Shown: one piece after another, positions 1-5,819 of the stretch | How positions within the stretch are numbered: the stretch's first letter is position 1 | Layout: each line of letters begins with the position of its first letter | Assembly (NCBI GenBank): GCA_035294325.1 | Contig: DATGLE010000299.1 | Span: 1 to 9,499, forward strand | Length of the DNA stretch: 9,499 nucleotides | Direction: 5' to 3' | Source of the DNA: DATGLE01 sp035294325 | Lineage (GTDB): Bacteria > Chloroflexota > Ktedonobacteria > Ktedonobacterales > Ktedonobacteraceae | Program-made: the position numbers and the translations under genes | Notes under the pieces: model-generated | Database searches by the model: none | What the model saw: only the letters and a program-made list of their open reading frames with translations | What the model was told of the DNA's origin: nothing

Positions 1-1
1 C

Positions 2-157
2 ATGAACGAGAACTGCCTTCAGGATTACATTTTCCTGGCATTTCGCCTGCACAGAGCTACCCAGGCTGCCTGTGGAAGTCCTTTTGTGGAAGAGTACTGT
101 GGGCCTTCCGCCTGGCGAGAGCAGGTAGAAGCCGAACCAGAGGCAGCAGCAACCGAT
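2..157 (+). pseudogene. Probable N-terminal remnant of a DUF885-like protein
   Basis: The frame opens with ATG at position 2 and reads about 52 residues that resemble the N-terminus of DUF885-type proteins: LQDYIFLAFRLHR, then FVEEYCGPSAW, then EQVEAEPE. From memory the family pattern is an LALR-type helix followed by F-V-D-A-Y-Y-G-P-P and VEAEP. Full-length members run to several hundred residues, but here the similarity ends near 157 and the frame runs into the tRNA-His gene and stops at 188-190. I read it as the 5' stub of a lost or truncated gene. The real start could also lie upstream of the window. The family match is recalled, not searched, and chance similarity is possible. Confidence 0.35.
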
Positions 158-163
158 TCGCAT

Positions 164-170
164 AAAAAAA
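164..170 (-). terminator. T-tract directly after tRNA-His
   Basis: On the minus strand the tRNA acceptor end is followed after one C by seven consecutive T residues. There is no separate stem-loop, so termination would have to use the tRNA fold or the T-run alone. The tract also shows that CCA is not encoded. Confidence 0.4.
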
Positions 171-171
171 G

Positions 172-245
172 GGTGACCGATGGGGCTTGAACCCACAACC
201 GCTGGAGCCACAATCCAGAGCTCTGCCGATTGAGCTACGGTCACC
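172..245 (-). tRNA. tRNA-His (anticodon GTG)
   Basis: On the minus strand the 74-nt sequence folds as a complete cloverleaf. The acceptor stem GGTGACCG pairs with CGGTCACC over eight base pairs, which includes the extra G at position -1 opposite C73 that is diagnostic of histidine tRNA. The D arm is GCTC/GAGC. The anticodon arm is CTGGA-TTGTGGC-TCCAG with anticodon GTG at 211-209. The variable loop has five nucleotides, and the T arm is GTGGG-TTCAAGC-CCCAT. CCA is not encoded, so it must be added by nucleotidyltransferase. A strong promoter lies immediately upstream, and no other tRNA is adjacent. Confidence 0.97.
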
Positions 246-267
246 ATAGTGTTCTCAACACAGCGCC

Positions 268-296
268 AGTATAGCGGACGCCTTGCGCTTTGTCAA
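268..296 (-). promoter_or_regulatory. Sigma-A-type promoter of tRNA-His
   Basis: On the minus strand, TTGACA (296-291) and TATACT (273-268) are separated by exactly 17 bp. The -35 box is a perfect consensus match and the -10 box matches 5 of 6. The expected transcription start is near 261, leaving a short leader before the tRNA 5' end at 245. Confidence 0.85.
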
Positions 297-344
297 TAGC
301 TGAAATGGCCTCCTTGCCCATCCACTCCAACAACAATCATGCCC

Positions 345-373
345 TTGACAACCCGAGTTGCCTGCCATACACT
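345..373 (+). promoter_or_regulatory. Promoter upstream of cysE
   Basis: A consensus TTGACA (345-350) and TACACT (368-373, 4 of 6 matches to TATAAT) are separated by 17 bp. The start would fall near 380, giving a leader of about 50 nt before the ATG at 430. I see no T-box or S-box fold in the leader, although it is too short to exclude a small element. Confidence 0.6.
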
Positions 374-429
374 GCAATAGAACACAGAAAAGCGTCAAGC
401 TTAGCCGCGAACGAAGGGTATAACACAGC

Positions 430-1176
430 ATGTCGCACGGACCAAAGGGTATCTCAGAGGAAACAGAGCATAACGAGCCGTCATCCAATGTCGAATCCGA
501 CCTCTCACAGTTACCGGAACTTCCCCCCGGTGTCTTTATTCCCGTACCGGGCAGGACGCCGCGCCGCCGGACGCGCTGGCCCGATGCTATCGATGTCATT
601 TTCGAGAAAGATCCCGCGTGCAACAATATTTTCGAGGCGCTGCTCTATCAGGGACTATGGGCAATTATCTACCATCGTATCGCTCACGCACTCTACAAAG
701 CGCACATCCCCTTCTTACCGCGCCTGATCTCACAGTTCGCGCGCTTCATCACCGGAGGCATCGAGATTCACCCGGGTGCGAAGATCGGCAAGCGCTTCTT
801 TATCGACCACGGCGCCGGCGTGGTGATCGGTGAAACTACCGAGATCGGCAACAATGTGATGCTCTATCACCAGGTCACGCTCGGCGCTACCGGCTGGTGG
901 CGTCCCGGCCCCGGGCGCAAGCAGAAGCGCCACCCCACTATCGAGGATGATGTGACTATTGGCGTCGGCGCGGCCATCCTCGGACCGATTACGATTGGCC
1001 GGGGCAGCAGGATCGGTGCGATGACGCTGGTTCTCGAGTCGGTCCCGCCCAATTCGGTTGTCGCCTCCAAGCCCGCCGAGCTGCTCGTAAAAGGCGGCGA
1101 ACCACTGAAGAAGCACCAGGAGCTGACGCAGGGCTGGAGCGATAAGGACCCCTGGGAACTGGACTACCAGATCTAA
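430..1176 (+). CDS. cysE: Serine O-acetyltransferase (CysE/EpsC type)
   Basis: It transfers acetyl from acetyl-CoA to L-serine, giving O-acetylserine, the committed step of cysteine synthesis in the cytosol. The protein has 248 residues. Residues 1-50 are a polar, proline- and arginine-rich extension. A helical region follows (51-105, with FEKDPA at 58-63), then a left-handed beta-helix of hexapeptide repeats (about 110-215). Family landmarks are IEIHPGAKIG (111-120), FIDHGAG (124-130) with catalytic His127, GVVIGET (130-136), RHPTI (167-171) and the final IGAM turn. Glu112 sits where E. coli CysE has Asp143, as also in the EpsC subgroup as I recall it. The substrate loop reads GATGWWRPGPG, longer than the usual GGTGKxxG, and ASKPA replaces the usual VGxPA near the end. 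The start has GAAGGG 11 nt upstream (413-418), and no other in-frame ATG lies before the catalytic domain. The gene appears monocistronic. Confidence 0.93.
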   Translation: MSHGPKGISEETEHNEPSSNVESDLSQLPELPPGVFIPVPGRTPRRRTRWPDAIDVIFEKDPACNNIFEALLYQGLWAIIYHRIAHALYKAHIPFLPRLISQFARFITGGIEIHPGAKIGKRFFIDHGAGVVIGETTEIGNNVMLYHQVTLGATGWWRPGPGRKQKRHPTIEDDVTIGVGAAILGPITIGRGSRIGAMTLVLESVPPNSVVASKPAELLVKGGEPLKKHQELTQGWSDKDPWELDYQI

Positions 1177-1207
1177 GCTCCTCTGTACTCGCTCCCGCGC
1201 TGCTTAG

Positions 1208-1281
1208 CGGTGACGAAGGTTCATAACCAGAAGCGGGAAGGCCGTAGCCTTCCCGCTTCTGGTTATGAACCTTCGTCACCG
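1208..1281. repeat. Perfect 35-bp inverted repeat with 4-nt loop
   Basis: The arms 1208-1242 and 1247-1281 are exact reverse complements over 35 bp, separated by CGTA (1243-1246). I checked every pair. It begins 32 nt after the cysE stop codon. RNA from either strand would form a very long hairpin. No T-tract follows on either side, so it does not look like a classical intrinsic terminator, although it could protect the cysE mRNA end, slow polymerase, or be a transposon-like or replication-generated palindrome. Confidence 0.95.
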
Positions 1282-1321
1282 GCACCCCATAAATATCACG
1301 CGCCCTCTACCTCGTCCTGCA

Positions 1322-1349
1322 TTAAATTGACACACCGAGAAACTATACT
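1322..1349 (+). promoter_or_regulatory. Possible promoter upstream of the MOSC gene
   Basis: TATACT (1344-1349) is a good -10 box. With a 16-bp spacer the -35 would be TTAAAT (1322-1327), which is poor. A perfect TTGACA lies at 1327-1332 but only 11 bp from the -10, too close for normal sigma-A use. A leader of about 60 nt would follow. Some promoter is expected here because the palindrome separates this gene from cysE. Confidence 0.35.
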
Positions 1350-1416
1350 CGTTCTGTTAATGGGAACTTTTAGCTCCATTCCTTAAAAGATAAAAGCGAA
1401 GAGAGAATAACGCGTT

Positions 1417-1968
1417 ATGTGGAAAGGCTCCGTCATTTCTCTGCACATCGCCACTGCCGCGGGGCAGCCAATGATATCTATAACCGAGGCCCACGCGGTA
1501 CCGGGGAGAGGCATAGAAGGGGACCGTTACTATCTTGGCACCGGCCATTTTTCGGAGCATCACGGGCCGAGTTACGAAATCACGCTCATCGAGCTTGAAA
1601 CGATCCTGGCATTGCGCGAAGAATACAAGGAGCTTGCCAGCTTCAGCCCCGGAGAAGCGCGGCGCAATATTGTTACGCGCAGCGTTCCCCTCAACCACCT
1701 GGTACGGCGCGAATTCCGCGTGGGCGAAGTGTACCTGCGCGGCATTCGCCTCTGCGAGCCATGCCTGCATATCGTCGAACTGACACATCACAGCGTTTTA
1801 ACCGGTCTGATCCACAGGGGCGGTTTGCGGGCGCAGATTCTGACCGAGGGGATTATTCGTATTGGAGACGAGATAACAGAAGTATTTCCCGCCGATACTT
1901 CTGCTGACCTTATCGAGCGGACATGCTCAGAGGAGTCCTTACAAGGGGGAATAGTCCATGGATCTTAA
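1417..1968 (+). CDS. MOSC-domain protein
   Basis: MOSC domains are the C-terminal domains of molybdenum cofactor sulfurases and also occur alone (YiiM/YuaD-like). They bind sulfur on a conserved cysteine and deliver it to, or handle adducts of, molybdenum cofactor. This one has 183 residues and is almost all MOSC. It shows GIEGDRYYLGTG (32-43), RRNIVTRSVPLN (82-93) and RLCEPC (111-116), with Cys113 the expected functional cysteine, then a final GGLRAQILTEG strand region (135-145). The N-terminus VISLHIA is typical of the domain start. ATG 1417 is preceded by GAAGAGAG at 1398-1405. The 3' end overlaps the CoxG-like gene by 11 bp, so the two are translationally linked. The exact substrate cannot be told from sequence. 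Confidence 0.85.
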   Translation: MWKGSVISLHIATAAGQPMISITEAHAVPGRGIEGDRYYLGTGHFSEHHGPSYEITLIELETILALREEYKELASFSPGEARRNIVTRSVPLNHLVRREFRVGEVYLRGIRLCEPCLHIVELTHHSVLTGLIHRGGLRAQILTEGIIRIGDEITEVFPADTSADLIERTCSEESLQGGIVHGS

Positions 1969-2410
1969 AGGATCATATACATTTCAGGCTCCCCGCCAGA
2001 AAGTTTTTACAGCCCTGCTCGATCCTGCCATGTTGCGCGCCAGCATTCCCGGCTGCGAGGACATCTGGTATCCAGATCCCGGCATCGCTCGCATGAAGGT
2101 TCGTCTCGCCTCGCCGATAGCCCTGCCCGGCCTCAAGGGACCATACGACGTGGCGGTTGTCATCCAGGAGTGTCACGAGCCGGACCTGCTGGTCGTACAG
2201 GCAGGACGCAGCGGGCGCGTTGGCGGATCGGTGCAGACAACCACCCGGATTACTCTCTCCGACGCTCCCGCCGGTTCGCTGCTCATCTACGATGCCCATG
2301 CCGATCTTACCGGCCCGATTGCCTTTGTGGATAATCCTATCTTCCATGAAATCATCAAGCATTCGCTGGCAACGTTCCTGAAGAATCTAGATGCAGCTAT
2401 TGCGGCCTGA
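1958..2410 (+). CDS. CoxG-like SRPBCC protein
   Basis: The 150-residue protein matches the CoxG (carbon monoxide dehydrogenase subunit G) branch of the SRPBCC/START-like fold. It opens with GSYTFQAPRQKVFTALLDP (residues 5-23), then has SIPGCED (29-35), the PGLKGPYD hairpin (56-63), GRVGGSVQTT (71-80) and a long C-terminal helix. In Mo-CO dehydrogenase clusters CoxG is proposed to help membrane association and recruitment of the enzyme; many homologues sit near other molybdenum hydroxylases. No hydroxylase subunit lies in this window, so the partner is unknown. ATG 1958 has a strong AAGGGGGA (1943-1950) seven nucleotides upstream, inside the end of the MOSC gene. The last codons form one arm of a perfect hairpin. 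Confidence 0.82.
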   Translation: MDLKGSYTFQAPRQKVFTALLDPAMLRASIPGCEDIWYPDPGIARMKVRLASPIALPGLKGPYDVAVVIQECHEPDLLVVQAGRSGRVGGSVQTTTRITLSDAPAGSLLIYDAHADLTGPIAFVDNPIFHEIIKHSLATFLKNLDAAIAA

Positions 2411-2430
2411 CCGCAATAGCTGCATCTAGA
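2386..2430. repeat. Perfect 20-bp inverted repeat at the end of the CoxG-like gene
   Basis: The arms 2386-2405 and 2411-2430 are exact reverse complements with the loop CCTGA (2406-2410), which contains the TGA stop codon. The left arm encodes the protein's last residues (NLDAAIA). No T-tract follows. It is probably an mRNA 3' stabilising or terminating hairpin for the MOSC-CoxG transcript, though its exact symmetry is greater than that role needs. Confidence 0.93.
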
Positions 2431-2590
2431 AATGTAGTACATCTGCATTGATAGCCCACCCAGAAATGCCGTTCGCGCGGCGCGCACTTTGCCATCTGGA
2501 TAGGTGCGTGGCACTGGTTACACAATGGCGCTGCCGGGCGGAAGAACAAGGAGCACTGCGCATTCATCTGAATGCACAGTGGTATAAAAA

Positions 2591-3502
2591 ATGGAGAGGC
2601 GCTTCTTCGGCAACACCGATATGCAGGTAAGCGCGCTGGGCTTTGGAGGTCACGAGATCGGCCAGTCGACGGTTGAGCATGTGAGCCGATTGCTCCAGCA
2701 GGCTCTCGATGATGGTCTGAACGTCATTGACACGGCGGAATGCTACGGGCGGAGCGAGGAGTTGATCGGGCAGGCCGTTGGACATCGCCGCGATGAATAC
2801 TATCTCTTTACCAAGTGCGGCCATGCCTCCGGCCTGGATTTGCCCAACTGGACGCCGCGCCTGCTCGAACAGAGTATCGAGCGCAGCCTGCTGCGCCTGC
2901 GTACCGATTACCTCGATCTTATCCAGTTGCATAGCTGTTCGGAGGAGCTGCTGCGCCGGGGCGAGGTCATTGCGGCACTCCAACGCGCGCGCACGGCGGG
3001 TAAGGTCCGCTATATCGGCTATAGCGGGGACCGTCGTCCCGCTCTCTACGCCGTTCAGAGCGGTGCCTTCGATGCGCTGCAAACCTCCATAAATATCGCC
3101 GATCAGGAAGCTATAGATCTGCTGCTGCCCCTTGCGCGCGCTCACCACATGGGAGTCATCGCCAAACATCCTATCGCCAACGTGGCCTGGTTCAGCCAGC
3201 GCAATGATTCAACCCATCGTCTCTACCGTCACCGACTCGCGATCCTCAACTACGACTTTCTTCACGGTGACGTTGATACGGCGGTCAGCATCGCGCTGCG
3301 CTTCACGTTGAGCATCCCGGGCGTGGATGTCGCGGTTGTCGGGACGACAAATCCGCAGCGCTGGCAGCAGAACGCAGGATATCTTGCAGCGGGACCACTG
3401 CCAGAACAACAGGTGGCACAGATCCGCAAGCGCTGGAAGGCGGTCACATGGTGGCGCCAGCCGCTTCCCGGCAGCAAGCTCGGCTGGCACGCCTGGACGT
3501 AA
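2591..3502 (+). CDS. Aldo/keto reductase
   Basis: This is an NAD(P)H-dependent oxidoreductase with the (beta/alpha)8 fold, 303 residues long, a normal family length. The N-terminal hairpin RRFFGNTDMQVSALGFGG is typical. The catalytic tetrad is visible as Asp47 (NVIDTAECYG), Tyr52, Lys75 (LFTKCG) and His114 (LIQLHS). GKVRYIGYSG (137-146) and the cofactor-binding stretch SIPGVDVAVVGTTNPQ (241-256) follow. The physiological substrate cannot be predicted. ATG 2591 fits the family N-terminus exactly and an in-frame stop lies six bases upstream, so it is the first possible ATG. It nevertheless lacks a nearby Shine-Dalgarno: the closest, AAGGAG, is some 36 nt away, and the bases just before the ATG are TATAAAAA. 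No clear promoter is seen in 2431-2590. Confidence 0.9.
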   Translation: MERRFFGNTDMQVSALGFGGHEIGQSTVEHVSRLLQQALDDGLNVIDTAECYGRSEELIGQAVGHRRDEYYLFTKCGHASGLDLPNWTPRLLEQSIERSLLRLRTDYLDLIQLHSCSEELLRRGEVIAALQRARTAGKVRYIGYSGDRRPALYAVQSGAFDALQTSINIADQEAIDLLLPLARAHHMGVIAKHPIANVAWFSQRNDSTHRLYRHRLAILNYDFLHGDVDTAVSIALRFTLSIPGVDVAVVGTTNPQRWQQNAGYLAAGPLPEQQVAQIRKRWKAVTWWRQPLPGSKLGWHAWT

Positions 3503-3507
3503 CAACT

Positions 3508-3541
3508 CATGTCATCCTTCGCTGCCGCTCAGGATGACATG
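3508..3541. repeat. REP-like inverted repeat between convergent genes
   Basis: The 11-bp arms CATGTCATCCT (3508-3518) and AGGATGACATG (3531-3541) flank a 12-nt GC-rich spacer. It lies five bases after the aldo/keto reductase stop codon and 30 bases before the stop of the convergent nucleoside hydrolase. A GTCATCCT...AGGATGAC core is a form I recall from dispersed intergenic repeats in several bacterial genomes. Neither side has a strong T-tract, but it could still act as a bidirectional transcript end. Confidence 0.7.
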
Positions 3542-3571
3542 CTTGCCCGCTCTTCCTGTTCTTTAATTCGC

Positions 3572-4504
3572 TTATTTATAGCTCAGCAGCGTTTCTATCA
3601 CCATATCCCAGAAACGCGGCGCATCCAGAGCGTAGCCCACGCGCGCGTTCGGCTCTTTCGCGAGCGTGTCGTGCACATCGCACACGGTACGCCCCGCCGT
3701 CCACTCACCGGTGGTCTCGACCTCCACGCGCATCATATGCGCCTCGATGATGTCAGGCTCGATGACGGCGGCAACCGCGCAGGGATCATGCACGGGCGCC
3801 GCCGGAAAGCCGAAGACCCGGCGATACGTACTCGCGAAGAAGGCCAGCAGGTCAGCCGCTAACGTCGCAACAGGCCGGTGAGCATCCCGCAGGCGAGCCA
3901 GCACTTCATCCGTTGCCAATGCCTGGTGCGTCACCTCCAGCGGGATCATGGTGATTGGTCGCCCGCAGCCAAAGACAATCGCCGCCGCCTCCGGGTCGGC
4001 CCAGATATTGAACTCAGCCGCAGGTGTGACATTGCCCAGGCCAATCGCGCCGCCCATCAGCGAGATCGCCTTGATCTTCGGCACGATGGCCGGTTCCTGG
4101 CGCATGGCGGCGGCGATATTGGTCAGCGGGCCGGTAGGAACGAGCGTGATGTCGCCATCGGAATGCATCAAGCGTTCAATGATGAGATCGACGGCATGCC
4201 GCGGCGCCAGTTCGATAGCAGGCTCCGGCATCTGGGGGCCATCCAGTCCCGACTCGCCATGAATATCGGCGGCATGCCTCGCCGGACGCACCAGAGGCCG
4301 ATCCATCCCCATCGCCACAGGTACATCACGTATACCCGCCAGCGTACACACCTTGAGGGCATTACGCGTCGTCTTCTCCACCGTCTGGTTGCCCGCCACC
4401 GTCGTAATCGCCACCAGCTCAATCGCGGGATGATGAGCGGCCAGCAACAGGGCAATGGCGTCATCGTGGCCGGGATCGCAGTCGAGGATAATTTTATGTT
4501 TCAT
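3572..4504 (-). CDS. Inosine/uridine-preferring nucleoside hydrolase
   Basis: It cleaves the N-glycosidic bond of ribonucleosides to give free base and ribose, in nucleoside salvage in the cytosol; no signal peptide is seen. The protein has 310 residues, normal for the family. The calcium and ribose site is intact: DCDPGHDD at 8-15 (Asp10, Asp14, Asp15), GN at 38-39, HGESGLDG (82-89), VPTGPLTN (122-129, Thr124), EFNIWADPEA (164-173, Asn166) and PVHDP (237-241) with His239 and Asp240. These align with the known Crithidia enzyme residues Asp10/14/15, Thr126, Asn168, His241 and Asp242. AGGTGA at 4516-4511 gives a good Shine-Dalgarno six bases from the start. The base preference among purines and pyrimidines is not decided by these motifs. 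Confidence 0.93.
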   Translation of the reverse strand: MKHKIILDCDPGHDDAIALLLAAHHPAIELVAITTVAGNQTVEKTTRNALKVCTLAGIRDVPVAMGMDRPLVRPARHAADIHGESGLDGPQMPEPAIELAPRHAVDLIIERLMHSDGDITLVPTGPLTNIAAAMRQEPAIVPKIKAISLMGGAIGLGNVTPAAEFNIWADPEAAAIVFGCGRPITMIPLEVTHQALATDEVLARLRDAHRPVATLAADLLAFFASTYRRVFGFPAAPVHDPCAVAAVIEPDIIEAHMMRVEVETTGEWTAGRTVCDVHDTLAKEPNARVGYALDAPRFWDMVIETLLSYK

Positions 4505-4566
4505 GCTGCATCACCTGTTGCTCGCCTTCCGCGCGCAAATTCCTTCCCCTGTGTTCTCTCCATAAG

Positions 4567-4596
4567 ATTGTCGTTCAGTATATCGCTCGCCGTCAA
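4567..4596 (-). promoter_or_regulatory. Weak candidate promoter of the nucleoside hydrolase
   Basis: On the minus strand, TTGACG (4596-4591) and GACAAT (4572-4567) are separated by 18 bp. A TATACT lies between them but has no -35 at the right distance. The leader would be about 55 nt. The 243-bp gap 4505-4747 otherwise holds the divergent acetyltransferase promoter and no supportable gene. Confidence 0.3.
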
Positions 4597-4640
4597 TATT
4601 ATGCTATCGATTCGGGCTATTTGGGCCATCGGGATTTCAT

Positions 4641-4670
4641 TTGACATCATCGCAGGGCATATGCTACAGT
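4641..4670 (+). promoter_or_regulatory. Extended -10 promoter of the GNAT gene
   Basis: A perfect TTGACA (4641-4646) is followed after 18 bp by TACAGT (4665-4670), which carries the extended -10 dinucleotide TG one base upstream (4662-4663). The expected start is near 4677, leaving a leader of about 70 nt before the ATG at 4748. Confidence 0.6.
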
Positions 4671-4747
4671 TAACTTACAATTTCACAGGAAATAGTCCAC
4701 ACAAGTTTTGTACGTAAGGTTCCCCGCCCACCTGGGAAGGATGCTTC

Positions 4748-5236
4748 ATGTTCACGCTGCGCCGCTACACTCCCGCCGACCAGCAAGCCGTCGAACATCT
4801 CCATGTGCTTGCTATTCAGCAGATAGGGGCTTATCTGGGGCGCGGTCCCTGGGATGACGATATCTATGCCATCGAGGAAGTATATCTCAAGAATCAGGGA
4901 GAATTCCTGATTGGCGAATGCGATGGCCTGTTTGTCGCGATGGGCGCTTTGAAGCGCACCAGCCCGGAGCGGGCCGAGATCAAACGCATGCGAGTCTATC
5001 CCGAGTATCAGAGGCGCGGCTACGGCCAGATCATCCTGAGCGAACTCGAAGCCCGCGCCCGCGCTCTCGGCTATCGGGTCCTGCACCTCGACACCGCCAT
5101 CGTGCAGATTCCGGCCCAGAAGCTCTATGAGAAGAACGGCTACCGCGAAGTTGGCAGAACTATCCTTCAACAGCAAGTTGGCAAAGACACTTATCAGCCA
5201 CTTGAGGTGATACTGTACGAAAAGCAATTGATATAA
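4748..5236 (+). CDS. GNAT-family N-acetyltransferase
   Basis: This 162-residue protein is a single GNAT domain, which would transfer an acetyl group from acetyl-CoA to an amine that cannot be named from sequence. The opening TLRRYTPADQQAVEHLH is the usual first strand and helix. Acetyl-CoA-binding motif A is KRMRVYPEYQRRGYGQIIL (79-97), with QRRGYG as the pyrophosphate loop. The YEKNGY stretch (127-132) is the conserved motif B region. ATG 4748 has GGAAGG (4735-4740) seven bases upstream. The gene has its own promoter and seems to stand alone. An AT-rich gap begins right after its stop codon. Confidence 0.9.
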   Translation: MFTLRRYTPADQQAVEHLHVLAIQQIGAYLGRGPWDDDIYAIEEVYLKNQGEFLIGECDGLFVAMGALKRTSPERAEIKRMRVYPEYQRRGYGQIILSELEARARALGYRVLHLDTAIVQIPAQKLYEKNGYREVGRTILQQQVGKDTYQPLEVILYEKQLI

Positions 5237-5283
5237 AATGGATATATATCTTGTGTATCATTCATGAGGAGAAAAAATTGTTA

Positions 5284-5312
5284 TTGACAAAATAGAGTAA
5301 ATGCTTTATTAT
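5284..5312 (+). promoter_or_regulatory. Strong promoter of the DUF6941-like gene
   Basis: A perfect TTGACA (5284-5289), a 17-bp spacer and TATTAT (5307-5312, 5 of 6) make a near-consensus promoter in AT-rich DNA. The start is expected near 5319, with a leader of about 70 nt. A 7-bp inverted repeat, TAGAGTA (5293-5299) and TACTCTA (5325-5331), brackets the -10 box and could be an operator. Confidence 0.75.
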
Positions 5313-5387
5313 ACCTGCTACGCATACTCTAATAGGTAAAGCAAAGGACAAACAATAATCTTATTTTCTACTACGGAGCAGCAAATC

Positions 5388-5819
5388 ATGTCTGAGAATA
5401 GTGGTCCCTACTTAATTGCCGCTCTCCTCTGTGAGAAGGTGTTGCAGGAGAAGGATGGAATTATCAGTGTGATACGAATGATTGATCGTATCACATTAAC
5501 TGTTAATGCTCTTGACGCACCTGAGACAATGCCCCCGACATCCATCAATCTTCACGCTTTGATATCCCTGAAATCTGGTTCGGCACGAGGAAGAGGTACA
5601 TTAAAATTGAGCATAGAGGCTCCTTCTGGCTTGAAACAACCAGATCAGTTACTACCTGTACTCTTTGAAGGTGATGATCGAGGAGTCAATCTAATCATAG
5701 CGGTGAATATGGTCGTAGATCAGGAAGGGGTATACTGGTTTAACATCATCCTGGATGAACAACTTCTCACCCGCGTACCACTGAGAATTTTATACCAGCG
5801 GATCGGTCAGAACGGATAG
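5388..5819 (+). CDS. Small conserved protein, DUF6941-like
   Basis: The 143-residue protein resembles the DUF6941 family, whose function is unknown. Recognisable pieces are AALLCEKVLQEKDGIISVIR (residues 11-30), LISLKSGSARGRGTL (58-72), PVLFEGDDRGVNLII (89-103) and GVYWFNIILDEQLLTRVPLR (113-132). The alternation of strands suggests a compact beta-sandwich. There is no signal peptide or membrane segment. The GGAG at 5375-5378 is nine bases from the ATG. It sits in the AT-richer part of the window, with a very good promoter, and its last 53 bases overlap the 3' end of the convergent gene at 5767-6129. The family name is recalled rather than searched. Confidence 0.8.
   Translation: MSENSGPYLIAALLCEKVLQEKDGIISVIRMIDRITLTVNALDAPETMPPTSINLHALISLKSGSARGRGTLKLSIEAPSGLKQPDQLLPVLFEGDDRGVNLIIAVNMVVDQEGVYWFNIILDEQLLTRVPLRILYQRIGQNG

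Noticed and set aside
1327..1349. TTGACA and TATACT upstream of the MOSC gene read as one consensus promoter.
   Set aside because: The spacer is only 11 bp, far from the 16-18 bp needed; kept only as a weak alternative with another -35.
3878..4717. Long plus-strand open frame (279 codons) opposite the nucleoside hydrolase.
   Set aside because: It is antisense to an intact enzyme with all catalytic motifs, and its composition (Arg and His rich) is that of a reverse-strand shadow.
4720..4738. Short hairpin (TTCCC/GGGAA) that could hide the Shine-Dalgarno of the GNAT gene, hinting at a riboswitch.
   Set aside because: Only five base pairs with a 9-nt loop and no recognisable aptamer in the 70-nt leader; too weak to call.
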